Notes: generated by a model from the sequence alone, not told the origin. Counted from the stretch's first letter, positions 16,749 through 24,702 are shown. The stretch is DNA of 64,000 nucleotides from Lentibacillus siamensis (GCF_039522605.1 NZ_BAAADS010000001.1:310001-374000); one strand, 5' to 3'. Numbers and translations are program-made.

Positions 16749-16777
16749 AATTTACCAAATATAATGTAATTGGTCAA
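16749..16777 (-). promoter_or_regulatory. Candidate promoter for the doeD-like gene
   Basis: Minus strand TTGACC (16777-16772), 17-nt spacer, TAAATT (16754-16749). The 5' leader would be about 155 nt. I see no copy of the GTCGA-type operator here, so this unit may not share the gntR/doeA control. Confidence 0.4.
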
Positions 16778-16794
16778 AAATATTTTCAGAATGA

Positions 16795-16880
16795 TTAGAA
16801 AAACCAGCCATTCGCCTCGTCCTATAGCGGGGCCAATGTTTTTTTAAGGTCAACGATAACTTATACTTTCTGACGTTATT
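16795..16880. repeat. Hairpin repeat, family B, copy 2
   Basis: Shares with 1944-2031 the CATTCGCCTCG and CTATAGCG core and a tail differing at only a few positions (AAGGTCAAC, ATAACTTAT, CTTTCTGAC, TTATT). Its hairpin arms are degenerate. The 3' end runs into the stop codon of the aldo/keto reductase gene. Confidence 0.65.
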
Positions 16881-17703
16881 AAAAATCATCCGGATTTGAG
16901 CCGCTCCTGTCATTGATATTCAATCCACTGATTTGTTCCATCTCCTCTACCGTCAGAGAAAAATCAAAAATATCCGCGTTCTCGATAATCCGGTGTTCAT
17001 GGACCGATTTTGGGATGGTAATTACACCATTCTGTATATCCCAGCGAAGTATTACTTGTGCGACTGACTTATGATATTTTTTTGCGATTTCTTTCATCAC
17101 CGGCTCGTCCAAAAGACGTCCCCGTTTTAGTGGTGACCACGCCTCAAGCTGAATATTTTCCTGGTTGCAAAAGTCCCTTAATTCCTGCTGTGTCAAATGC
17201 GGATGATATTCCACCTGATCGATGACCGGCTTCTCATTACTTGTTTCCATCAGACTTTTCAGATGACGAACATGAAAATTACTAACGCCAATTGCCCGGA
17301 CCTTGCCATCGTGATAAAGCTTTTCAAGTGCTTTCCATGTATCTTGAAATTTTCCGCTCACCGGCCAGTGAATGAGATACAAATCCAAATAATCCAGCCC
17401 CAATTTTTCCAGACTTTGTTCAAACGCCTGTAATGTGGCATCATATCCCTGCTGGTCATTCCATACTTTTGAAGTAATGAAAAGTTCCTCCCTGGGAATA
17501 CCCGATTCGCGGATTGCCTGTCCAACGCCGTGCTCATTATCATAAAATGAAGCTGTATCAATACTCCGGTACCCAGATTTAATCGCTGTTTTCACTGAAT
17601 GGACGACGGTATCGCCATCCTCCACCTTATAAACCCCGAGACCAAAACCCGGCATTTTTACACCATTATGAAGTGTGACCGTATCCTGCAGATTATTAAT
17701 CAT
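16879..17703 (-). CDS. Aldo/keto reductase (YvgN/YtbE-like)
   Basis: A 274-residue NADPH-dependent (beta/alpha)8 reductase. The catalytic tetrad is visible: D and Y in SIDTASFYDNE, K in ITSKVWN and H in YLIHWPV. Cofactor residues lie in GVSNF and IPKSVHEHRI. This AKR5-type enzyme reduces methylglyoxal and other small aldehydes in Bacillus. The start at 17703 follows AACAGGAGGGG. It has its own promoter with an inverted repeat. No operon partner. Confidence 0.92.
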   Translation of the reverse strand: MINNLQDTVTLHNGVKMPGFGLGVYKVEDGDTVVHSVKTAIKSGYRSIDTASFYDNEHGVGQAIRESGIPREELFITSKVWNDQQGYDATLQAFEQSLEKLGLDYLDLYLIHWPVSGKFQDTWKALEKLYHDGKVRAIGVSNFHVRHLKSLMETSNEKPVIDQVEYHPHLTQQELRDFCNQENIQLEAWSPLKRGRLLDEPVMKEIAKKYHKSVAQVILRWDIQNGVITIPKSVHEHRIIENADIFDFSLTVEEMEQISGLNINDRSGSNPDDF

Positions 17704-17719
17704 AACTATCCCCTCCTGT

Positions 17720-17799
17720 TTCGACAAATGACAATGGTCACAACCCGAATTTTGTCGAACAATATCCTTATCATAATCATAATTCCGGTTCTTGCTCAA
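17720..17799 (-). promoter_or_regulatory. Promoter and inverted repeat upstream of aldo/keto reductase
   Basis: Minus strand TTGAGC (17799-17794), 18-nt spacer, TATGAT (17775-17770). Just downstream is a widely spaced inverted repeat, TTCGACAAA (17720-17728) and TTTGTCGAA (17751-17759), centres 31 bp apart, about three helical turns. It is a possible regulator site of unknown owner. Confidence 0.45.
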
Positions 17800-17829
17800 C
17801 TATTGGATAAAATTTTCTGTGCATCCCCC

Positions 17830-17858
17830 TTGATGAATTTCCTAAAAAGGAGTATTAT
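17830..17858 (+). promoter_or_regulatory. Promoter of the tRNA-Thr/tRNA-Ser unit
   Basis: TTGATG (17830-17835), 17-nt spacer, TATTAT (17853-17858), ending 18 nt before the first mature tRNA base. Confidence 0.6.
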
Positions 17859-17876
17859 TTTCTATGGACATTTTAC

Positions 17877-17952
17877 GCTGGTGTAGCACAGTTGGCAGTG
17901 CGCTTCACTCGTAATGAAGAGGTCGGAGGTTCGAATCCTCTCACCAGCACCA
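17877..17952 (+). tRNA. tRNA-Thr (CGT anticodon)
   Basis: Full cloverleaf: acceptor GCTGGTG/CACCAGC, anticodon arm CTTCA-CTCGTAA-TGAAG with anticodon CGT (reads ACG), T-arm with GGTTCGAATCC. The CCA end is encoded (17950-17952). tRNA-Ser follows after 8 nt. Confidence 0.95.
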
Positions 17953-17960
17953 CCCAAAAT

Positions 17961-18050
17961 GGAGGAATACCCAAGTTCGGCTGAAGGGGACGCACTCGAA
18001 ATGCGTTAGGGCGTGTAAGCGTCGCGTGGGTTCGAATCCCACTTCCTCCT
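17961..18050 (+). tRNA. tRNA-Ser (CGA anticodon)
   Basis: Class II tRNA with a long variable arm. Acceptor GGAGGAA/TTCCTCC, anticodon arm ACGCA-CTCGAAA-TGCGT with anticodon CGA (reads UCG), T-arm GGGTTCGAATCCC. No CCA is encoded. The base after the acceptor stem is T, whereas serine tRNAs usually have G as discriminator; this is noted as odd. Confidence 0.93.
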
Positions 18051-18061
18051 CTTTTTTAGGG

Positions 18062-18103
18062 AAAACCAGTACTCAATTAACCTTGAATACTGGTTTTTTA
18101 TTA
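18062..18103 (+). terminator. Terminator after tRNA-Ser
   Basis: Stem AAAACCAGTA/TACTGGTTTT with an extended interior (TCAA/TTGA) and six T residues. It stops just short of the convergent esterase gene and probably serves both. Confidence 0.75.
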
Positions 18104-18865
18104 TCAAGAGCGCAATCGATTCACAAACGCCACACATTTTTCCGTAATCAGTTCTTTGTCATTGTCCAGTGTCGCCACGTGATAACTGTTATCCAGCTTG
18201 ACCAGTTCACGATCCTCGGATGAAATGGAGTCATAGATTTCCCGAGAGTTTTCCGGCGGCACAACATGATCAGTCGCTGACGAAAAAATCATTGCCGGTG
18301 CTGTAATTTTTTCCAAATTTCCGCGGACGATCATCGACAACGCAATTAACTCCTTCATCGACTTCACCGGTGTTTGATCATACGCCAGTTCTTCAACACC
18401 CTCTTTTTTAATATCCGAACCAATCCCTTCGACAAACCGCGTATCCGTATCTTTGAGCGATTCATATGATTCAATCATTTCAGGCATATGAATTGCCGCA
18501 TTAATCGGCATAATACCTTTAATCCGGCCAGCATTGGCATGCTCAGCTACATACAATGTCAGTGTGCCGCCCATCGAAAGTCCGGTCACAAAAATTTCAT
18601 CACACGTTTTGTTCAACACTTCCAGCCCTTCGCCAACTGATTTGATCCATTCCCGGTACCCCGACTGCTCCATTTCTTCCGGATCCGTACCATGTCCTTT
18701 CAGACGCGGTCCATACACGGTGAAACCTTCTTCCGCCAGTTTTTCACCCAGGAAACGCATGCTTTGGGTGGACCCGGTAAATCCATGAATAACGAGCACC
18801 CCTGTACTATTCCCCTGAAAATAAAAATCTTCAGCTTCTTTCATGACCTCAAACGAATCAGACAT
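18104..18865 (-). CDS. Carboxylesterase (Est30-like alpha/beta hydrolase)
   Basis: A 253-residue cytosolic serine esterase. Oxyanion region VLVIHGFTGS (22-31), nucleophile elbow GLSMGG (near 95-100), acid in SATDHVVPP and histidine in NSYHVATLDND. It closely follows the Geobacillus Est30 pattern, including a small lid. Such enzymes hydrolyse short to medium acyl esters; the natural substrate is unknown. The start follows GGAGG. The neighbours are tRNAs and a divergent hydratase-family gene, so it is probably monocistronic. Confidence 0.92.
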   Translation of the reverse strand: MSDSFEVMKEAEDFYFQGNSTGVLVIHGFTGSTQSMRFLGEKLAEEGFTVYGPRLKGHGTDPEEMEQSGYREWIKSVGEGLEVLNKTCDEIFVTGLSMGGTLTLYVAEHANAGRIKGIMPINAAIHMPEMIESYESLKDTDTRFVEGIGSDIKKEGVEELAYDQTPVKSMKELIALSMIVRGNLEKITAPAMIFSSATDHVVPPENSREIYDSISSEDRELVKLDNSYHVATLDNDKELITEKCVAFVNRLRS

Positions 18866-19007
18866 GCTAATCCTCCATTTCTCTTAACTGTTAGAAATAT
18901 TCTATCATATCAGGGCAATCCCATGCTGGATTCAGTGACTTTATTTCCCCCCCGAAATATTAATAATCTGATATAATAATTGGAAAATAACATTATCGGG
19001 AGGAACA

Positions 19008-19778
19008 ATGATGACCAATATAACCAACTTGGCTGAAACACTATTTCATGCTCACAATATTCAAAAACCGCTTTCCAAAGAAGATATTTCAAAAGATATC
19101 AGCATAGTAGATGCATATGAAGTTCAGCACCAGTTAACCGAAATGAAAACGTTACGGAATCAGGATAAGCTGGCCGGCTACAAGATAAGCTTGACGAGTG
19201 AGGAAACACAGCGATTATTTGATTCCACGACACCACTGTACGGAGCATTAACACAGTCAAGCGTTTCAAATGGAACAATTAAACTGGATGATATGCTGTC
19301 ACCGCTTATCGAAGTTGAGCTGATGTTTATCGCGAATGAAGAACTGTCAACGGCCGACAGTCATGAGTCAATCCTACAAAAAATGAGCGTCGCACCCGGA
19401 TTGGAAATTCCCGATTCCCGCTTCACAGACTGGTTTCCAAAAACAAGTATGGGGCAAGTAATTGCTGATAGCGCTGTCGCAGGAAAAATAACAGTTGGCG
19501 AATCGGTGAATGGCCTGACATACGAACAGCTCGGCAGTATCAATGCCAAACTGACACTTAACGGCGAACCACTCGCTGAAGGACCGGCAACAGAAGTACT
19601 CGGCAACCCTGTTCATGCAGTGGCATGGCTTGTTAAGGAGCTGGCGAAGAGCGGTCGTACAATTGAAAAAGGAATGATCATTTCCGCCGGCACTTTTATT
19701 TTGCCAAAGAAGCTGGAAAAAGGAACATATCGGGTTAAGTTTGATAAAGTTGGCGAAGTAAGCCTGAATGTATTCTGA
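19008..19778 (+). CDS. 2-keto-4-pentenoate hydratase family protein
   Basis: A 256-residue member of the fumarylacetoacetate hydrolase superfamily, hydratase branch (MhpD/HpaH/DmpE). Family features are KLAGYKISLTSEETQ, PLIEVELMFIANEEL with metal-binding glutamates, and GLEIPDSRFTDW. The family hydrates 2-oxo-4-alkenoates in meta-cleavage routes or decarboxylates 4-oxalocrotonate. No other aromatic pathway gene lies nearby, so the substrate is open. The start is the first ATG of ATGATG after GGGAGGAA. Confidence 0.85.
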   Translation: MMTNITNLAETLFHAHNIQKPLSKEDISKDISIVDAYEVQHQLTEMKTLRNQDKLAGYKISLTSEETQRLFDSTTPLYGALTQSSVSNGTIKLDDMLSPLIEVELMFIANEELSTADSHESILQKMSVAPGLEIPDSRFTDWFPKTSMGQVIADSAVAGKITVGESVNGLTYEQLGSINAKLTLNGEPLAEGPATEVLGNPVHAVAWLVKELAKSGRTIEKGMIISAGTFILPKKLEKGTYRVKFDKVGEVSLNVF

Positions 19779-19845
19779 GCATAGTATCAGATTTCCGTAA
19801 AAAATTCAGTTGGTGTTCCAAGCATGATTAACCAGGCAGAAGCAC

Positions 19846-19911
19846 AATTTTCAATTAATTTGAAACTTTTGATGTTTATCTATTGCATTAAGTGGAAATA
19901 TGAATTATCAT
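19846..19911 (+). promoter_or_regulatory. ilvE promoter with CodY-like box
   Basis: TTGCAT (19883-19888), 17-nt spacer, TATCAT (19906-19911). Upstream, AATTTTCAATTAATT (19846-19860) matches the CodY consensus AATTTTCWGAAAATT at 12 of 15 positions counting W. Confidence 0.45.
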
Positions 19912-19946
19912 TGTTATTAAATTTTTACACCGAGGGGGTTAACAAC

Positions 19947-21044
19947 ATGGAAGATCGGTCCATACAAGTCAATCTTTGCACATCACGAAAAGAAAAACCA
20001 AAGTCAGATGAGTTGCAGTTTGGAAGAACATTTACGGACCATATGTTTGTCATGGATTATTCAGAACCGGCGGGGTGGCACGATCCCCGTATCGTACCGT
20101 ATCAGAAACTGGAAATCGATCCGTCTGCCATGGTTTTCCATTACGGTCAGTCCGTGTTTGAAGGATTAAAAGCGTATAAGACATCAGCCGGCGAGCCGCA
20201 ATTGTTCCGCCCTGAAAAAAATCTGAAACGAATCAACCACTCCAATGATCGGCTTTGCATTCCCCAGATAGAGGAAGAGTTTGCCTTACGTGCAATCCAG
20301 CAACTGGTTGAGCTGGAAAAGGATTGGATACCTGAAGCAAAAGGAACATCTTTGTATATTCGCCCATTTGTAATTTCCACCGAACCATATATCGGTGTAG
20401 CACCATCACGTCATTATAAATTTATGATTATACTTTCTCCAGTGGGCCAGTATTACAAAGAAGGAATTAATCCAGTCAAAATTGCTGTGGAAAACCAATA
20501 TGTCCGTACGGTAAGAGGCGGAACAGGTGAAGCTAAAACCGGCGGAAACTATGCAGCCAGTCTCAAAGCACAGGAGCTTGTTTCAGACAGCGGATTTGCT
20601 CAGGTCTTGTGGCTGGATGGAGTCGAAAAGAAATATATTGAAGAAGTCGGCAGCATGAATGTATTTTTTAAGATTGACGGCGAAATCGTTACCCCTGCAT
20701 TGAACGGAAGCATTTTGGAAGGTGTAACACGAAACTCGGTAATTGCGCTGTTAAACCATTGGAATATTCCGGTTAATGAACGGCGGATTTCCATGGAGGA
20801 ACTGCGGCAGGCACACAAAGACGGATTACTCGAAGAAGCGTTCGGCTCCGGAACAGCTGCTGTCATCTCCCCTATCGGTCAGTTGACCTGGGAAGGAGAA
20901 GACATGCAGGTGAACAATTTTACAACTGGACCAGTAGCCAAAAAGCTGTACGACACACTGACCGGCATTCAATACGGAAGGGTCGAGGATCCATTTAATT
21001 GGATTGTTCCTGTTGGATCACAAGTCTATTCAAAAGCGCAATAA
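19947..21044 (+). CDS. ilvE: Branched-chain amino acid aminotransferase
   Basis: A 365-residue fold-type IV transaminase that converts valine, leucine and isoleucine to and from their keto acids with 2-oxoglutarate. HYGQSVFEGLKAY near residue 70, RPFVISTEPYIGVAPS, the PLP lysine in GGNYAASLKAQ and the phosphate-binding GTAAVISPIG are all present. Length suits the long (eukaryotic/Bacillus YbgE-YwaA) subgroup. The start at 19947 follows GAGGGGG; an upstream in-frame start gives a 41-residue low-quality extension. It completes the branched-chain set found at 28-39 kb, but as a separate unit. Confidence 0.94.
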   Translation: MEDRSIQVNLCTSRKEKPKSDELQFGRTFTDHMFVMDYSEPAGWHDPRIVPYQKLEIDPSAMVFHYGQSVFEGLKAYKTSAGEPQLFRPEKNLKRINHSNDRLCIPQIEEEFALRAIQQLVELEKDWIPEAKGTSLYIRPFVISTEPYIGVAPSRHYKFMIILSPVGQYYKEGINPVKIAVENQYVRTVRGGTGEAKTGGNYAASLKAQELVSDSGFAQVLWLDGVEKKYIEEVGSMNVFFKIDGEIVTPALNGSILEGVTRNSVIALLNHWNIPVNERRISMEELRQAHKDGLLEEAFGSGTAAVISPIGQLTWEGEDMQVNNFTTGPVAKKLYDTLTGIQYGRVEDPFNWIVPVGSQVYSKAQ

Positions 21045-21046
21045 GG

Positions 21047-21084
21047 AAAACTCCCGGTTGCAGCCAGTACCGGGAGTTTCTCGA
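21047..21084 (+). terminator. Terminator of ilvE
   Basis: AAACTCCCGG paired with CCGGGAGTTT around a 12-nt loop, followed by a T-rich stretch. Confidence 0.7.
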
Positions 21085-21148
21085 TTTTATCGGTTAAACG
21101 CTTTCATCATTGTGCTATAATGGCAGTAAGCAAAGGAGAGTTAAGAAT

Positions 21149-21652
21149 ATGAGTGAGACTGAAGTACGTGTGGTCAATGAATTTGGTCAGGATGTCGCCC
21201 GCGATGGTCAGGAAATCGGAGAAGTTATAGTCAAAAGCCCAAGTGTGGTCAACAGCAGTGAAAAAGCGGATCAGACCATCGTGAACGGCTGGCTTCACAC
21301 CGGCGACAGAGGCACCATTGATGAGCATGGCAGCATCCGTATTGTTAATAAAAAGGAATCTCCGGATACCGATAAGCATGCTTCAACAGTTGAAGTGGAA
21401 GGAATTTTTTACGAACACCCGGCTGTTCAGGAAGTAGCCGTTCTCGCCCGCCCGGACAAAAAACTCGGCGAAGTATTGCATGCGATTGTCACACTGCATG
21501 ATGAGAAGTCCGCATCCGAACAGGAACTGCTCAAATATGCCGGGGAAAAACTGGACTCCGGCGACTGTCCAAAAACCATTACAATACTGGATGAATTGCC
21601 AAAAACACCAAGCGGAAAAATTCAAAAGATACGTTTGCGCGAGTCTGTCTGA
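21149..21652 (+). CDS. Stand-alone C-terminal domain of an AMP-binding (ANL) enzyme
   Basis: A 167-residue protein matching only the last third of acyl-CoA synthetases. It begins at the VRVVNEFGQDV strand, continues through GEVIVKSPSVVNS, the NGWLHTGDRGTIDEHG motif and hinge (IVNKKE), and ends with the C-terminal lid including LPKTPSGKIQKIRLRE with the catalytic lysine. The large N-terminal domain with the ATP P-loop is absent, and no frame upstream encodes it. The gene has its own ribosome site (AAAGGAGAG), a clean ATG and its own terminator, so it is maintained as a short gene rather than obviously decaying. It cannot activate an acid by itself. A residue of deletion or a partner to a split enzyme are both possible. 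Confidence 0.75.
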   Translation: MSETEVRVVNEFGQDVARDGQEIGEVIVKSPSVVNSSEKADQTIVNGWLHTGDRGTIDEHGSIRIVNKKESPDTDKHASTVEVEGIFYEHPAVQEVAVLARPDKKLGEVLHAIVTLHDEKSASEQELLKYAGEKLDSGDCPKTITILDELPKTPSGKIQKIRLRESV

Positions 21653-21674
21653 CAGATTGTTTACATTAATAATA

Positions 21675-21708
21675 GCCTGTATGGCCTTGACGGTCTGCAG
21701 GTTTTTTT
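21675..21708 (+). terminator. Terminator after the ANL fragment gene
   Basis: Imperfect stem built from CCTG...CAGG and GGCC...GGTC, followed by seven T residues. Confidence 0.6.
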
Positions 21709-21785
21709 AATGCCCAAAAATATATCTTATCGCATTATATAACTTTTTAATATCACTTTTTTAGTATTAAATAATTTATTTTTAT

Positions 21786-21811
21786 CACTTATGCGCGTAT
21801 TATAATAAGTG
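21786..21811. promoter_or_regulatory. Inverted repeat in the mmgE/prpD promoter region
   Basis: CACTTAT (21786-21792) and ATAAGTG (21805-21811) flank a TATTATAAT -10-like sequence. The arrangement suggests an operator over a promoter. The regulator is unknown. Confidence 0.35.
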
Positions 21812-21878
21812 AAGAAAGCAAGAGATCTTGTTTTCCGTTCCCAATTGGCCAAAGGGAAATTACTTGGAGGTGATTCAC

Positions 21879-23264
21879 ATGTCAAATCGACGCACGATGG
21901 CAGAACAGCTTGCAGATTGGGCACATGACGTCCGCTGGGAAGATCTTTCCGAGGAAGCGATGCAGGCATTAAAAGGCCGGATGCTTGATTCAATTGGCTG
22001 TGCAATCGGAGCATTGGAAGGAAAACCCGTGAAAACTATTCGCCGGATGACCAAAGACCTTGGAGGGGAACCGCTCGTCACATTAATTGGCGGCGGAAAA
22101 ACAACACCGGACTATGCAACACTTTATAACGGTGCTGCAGTACGATACTTGGATTTTAACGACTCTTACCTGGCAAAAAACGAAACAGGACATCCGTCCG
22201 ACAATATAGCACCGGTATTGGCGTCAGCCGAGTATGCTGACGCAGATGGCCGTGATTTCCTGCTGGCACTAGCGCTTGCCTATCAGGTACAGTGCCGCTT
22301 ATCAGATGTCGCCCCGGTCAGGGATCACGGATTTGACCATACCGTACAGGGTGAGTATGGTGCCGCAGTTGGAGCAGCACGGGCAATGGGACTTAACAGC
22401 AGTCAGATTGCCAATGCAGCAGCTATTGCTGGAACTGGCTATAATTCACTTCGCGTTACACGAACCGGTGAACTATCCAACTGGAAAGGGCTTGCCTATC
22501 CGAATACCGCGATGGGAGCAGTTCACGCTGCAATGCTTGCCAAATATGGCATTACAGGACCACGTGAAGTTTTTGAAGGAAACAAGGGCTTTATGGACAC
22601 CATCGCCGGAGAATTTGAACTGGATTGGTCAAATGAAAATCTCGAACGCGTAACAGAAACGATCATTAAACGGTTTAATGCGGAAATTCACTCCCAGTCA
22701 TCAATCGAAGGACTGCTCGAGCTGCGTGACCGCGAACAAATCAAACCGGAAGATATTAAGGAAATCAGACTGACAACCTTTGACGTTGCCTACAACATTA
22801 TCGGCGGCGGTGAAGAAGGCGGTAAGAAATTGATACGCTATAAAGAAGAAGCAGACCACTCACTGCCATATATGCTTGCTGCAGCATACCTGGACGGTCA
22901 GGTCATGCCGGAGCAATATGAACCGGAGCGCATCAAGCAGGATGACATCCAACAGCTGTTACAAAAAGTAGATGTCAAACCGAGTGAGGAATACAGTGAT
23001 CGTTTTCCAGATGAAATGGCGTGCAAGATCAAATTGGAAACGAATGACGGACACATCTTCACAGTTGAAAAAAACGATTATCAAGGATTCAAGACACAAC
23101 CAGCCGGCTGGGATGTATTAATGGAAAAATATAACGGTTTGACCGCCAAGATTGACAGTGACTTGGCCGCAAGAATTGCCGACACCGTCAAAAATCTGGA
23201 GAATGTGAAAATCAGTGAGCTGACCGAACTGCTAGGTCAAGTTAAAATCAGGGAGGCGGAATAA
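21879..23264 (+). CDS. MmgE/PrpD family protein
   Basis: A 461-residue protein of the MmgE/PrpD fold (2-methylcitrate dehydratase, cis-aconitate decarboxylase and relatives). Family features are GRMLDSIGCAIGALEG, LYNGAAVRYLDFNDSYL, GHPSDNIAPVLASAEY and the DHTVQGEYGAAVGAARAMGL segment. The start at 21879 follows GGAGGTG. No methylcitrate synthase or methylisocitrate lyase is nearby. Instead the next gene, 1 nt later, is a ComA-like protein, so methylcitrate is not the evident substrate. It may act on another hydroxy di- or tricarboxylate. Confidence 0.88.
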   Translation: MSNRRTMAEQLADWAHDVRWEDLSEEAMQALKGRMLDSIGCAIGALEGKPVKTIRRMTKDLGGEPLVTLIGGGKTTPDYATLYNGAAVRYLDFNDSYLAKNETGHPSDNIAPVLASAEYADADGRDFLLALALAYQVQCRLSDVAPVRDHGFDHTVQGEYGAAVGAARAMGLNSSQIANAAAIAGTGYNSLRVTRTGELSNWKGLAYPNTAMGAVHAAMLAKYGITGPREVFEGNKGFMDTIAGEFELDWSNENLERVTETIIKRFNAEIHSQSSIEGLLELRDREQIKPEDIKEIRLTTFDVAYNIIGGGEEGGKKLIRYKEEADHSLPYMLAAAYLDGQVMPEQYEPERIKQDDIQQLLQKVDVKPSEEYSDRFPDEMACKIKLETNDGHIFTVEKNDYQGFKTQPAGWDVLMEKYNGLTAKIDSDLAARIADTVKNLENVKISELTELLGQVKIREAE

Positions 23265-23265
23265 C

Positions 23266-24093
23266 ATGAGTAATCAAAGAGCTTTTCAACAAATCCGTAT
23301 GAACAAACGTCAGGAAAAACCACGTAAACGGGGTATTACTGAAATACGCGGACCATATTATGCGGTCATGGGGAAACGTTATTTGCAAGATATTTTGGAA
23401 ACAATGGGCGATTATGTTGACATTCTGAAGTTTTCCGGCGGGGCATTTACCTTGTATCGGGAAGAGCAGTTATGTGAGCTGCTGGATCTGGCGCATCAAT
23501 ATGATGTGAAAGTTTCCACAGGCGGATTCATCGAAACTGTGTTGACACAGGGGCCTGAAGCAGTTGATCATTATATCAGTGAATGCAAACGTGTCGGCTT
23601 TGATATAATTGAAATTTCAACCGGCTTTATTACGATGCCTGCCGATGATATTATTCGGCTCGTTGAAAAAGTGCAAAATGCTGGACTGCTTGCCAAACCG
23701 GAAATTGGTGTACAATTCGGATCCGGCGGCACTAACTCTGTTGAACAAAATGAAGCTTTGGGCATTACTGATCCTTCACAGGCAATTGAAATTGGCAAAC
23801 GCTGTCTGGATGCCGGTGCCTATATGCTCATGATCGAATCGGAAGGCATTACGGAAAGCGTCCGGGAATGGCGCACTGGAATCGCCACCCAGTTCGCCCG
23901 TGAACTCGGCACCGAAAACGTTATGTTTGAAGCAGCCGATCCGGACGTGTTTGCCTGGTATATCAAAAATTACGGTCCTGATGTTAACGTCTTTGTCGAC
24001 CACAGCCAAATTGTACAACTGGAAACTTTGCGCCGCGGTATTTGGGGCACAAATGACCTGTGGGGCCGCGTCATCACCTATGATGGTGAATAA
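23266..24093 (+). CDS. Phosphosulfolactate synthase (ComA) family protein, divergent
   Basis: A 275-residue TIM-barrel protein of the ComA family (B. subtilis YitD, archaeal ComA), enzymes that add sulfite to phosphoenolpyruvate. Family features are GITEIRGPYY near residue 25, DYVDILKFSGG, STGGFIETVL, IIEISTGFITMP and KPEIGVQFG. The ComA sequence around the active-site lysine is usually KFGWG and reads KFSGG here, so the substrate may differ. It is 1 nt downstream of the MmgE/PrpD gene and ends at a terminator, so the two form a tight operon. No other coenzyme M or sulfolactate gene is present. Confidence 0.8.
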   Translation: MSNQRAFQQIRMNKRQEKPRKRGITEIRGPYYAVMGKRYLQDILETMGDYVDILKFSGGAFTLYREEQLCELLDLAHQYDVKVSTGGFIETVLTQGPEAVDHYISECKRVGFDIIEISTGFITMPADDIIRLVEKVQNAGLLAKPEIGVQFGSGGTNSVEQNEALGITDPSQAIEIGKRCLDAGAYMLMIESEGITESVREWRTGIATQFARELGTENVMFEAADPDVFAWYIKNYGPDVNVFVDHSQIVQLETLRRGIWGTNDLWGRVITYDGE

Positions 24094-24111
24094 TAGAATG
24101 GTGCATAAAGA

Positions 24112-24142
24112 AGCCGGGCATGTCTGAATGCCCGGTTTTTTG
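24112..24142 (+). terminator. Terminator of the MmgE/PrpD-ComA operon
   Basis: CCGGGCA (24114-24120) pairs with TGCCCGG (24129-24135), followed by a run of T. Confidence 0.85.
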
Positions 24143-24203
24143 GTCAATTTATGGTCTTTTTGCTGAAAAATATTCCTTCAAAACTGCGAGCTCAATCCCT
24201 GCT

Positions 24204-24285
24204 AAATTCGCACGTTTGAGCGGAAGTTCGCACGTTTTCTTGATAAGTTCGCACATTTGAGCGTGAGTTCGCACGTTTGCGGAGT
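24204..24285. repeat. Four tandem ~21-bp repeats
   Basis: Units start at 24204, 24224, 24245 and about 24265, each with RTTCGCACRTTT followed by a variable GAGCG-like tail. They lie between the ComA-operon terminator and a small ORF. No coding role is seen. Confidence 0.6.
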
Positions 24286-24359
24286 ATATCAGCTCGCTTT
24301 TTTAACTATTCGTAAGCCCGGCAACACATTCCGTTACCAGGCTATTGATTGCATGTTTA

Positions 24360-24464
24360 TTAATTGAAATTCAAAGCTAAGGTGGCTAGCACAAATGCTA
24401 CGAGGGGTATATACCACAGTATATCCACTGATCTCCGCTTAGCTGTATTTCCTTTACCTTTCAT
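24360..24464 (-). CDS. 34-residue predicted membrane peptide
   Basis: ATG at 24464 with AGGGGG 9 nt upstream, TAA at 24362-24360. The peptide has a basic, polar N-terminus (MKGKGNTAKRRSVDIL) followed by one hydrophobic segment (WYIPLVAFVLATLALN), the layout of a small single-span membrane protein with its N-terminus inside. It is divergent from the yitT-family gene. I do not recognise the family; the clean ribosome site and amphipathic design are the only support. Confidence 0.5.
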   Translation of the reverse strand: MKGKGNTAKRRSVDILWYIPLVAFVLATLALNFN

Positions 24465-24702
24465 AAAGAAATACCCCCTGTCTAAAAATCAGTTTATGTT
24501 TAACAACAAAGTATAGTTTAGTATGGAAGCATAAAAATAGCAATACCTTTTTTGATATTTTTTTAAAAAATTCCGCAGCCACGAAAATCCTGTTTTATCA
24601 GTATTCATTCAAGTAAAATTTAATAGCAGAGTGGTTGCCAAAAAAAGGATTTTTCTATATATTGTCCACATCTGCATCATGATGAAAAGAGGTGTATTCT
24701 AT

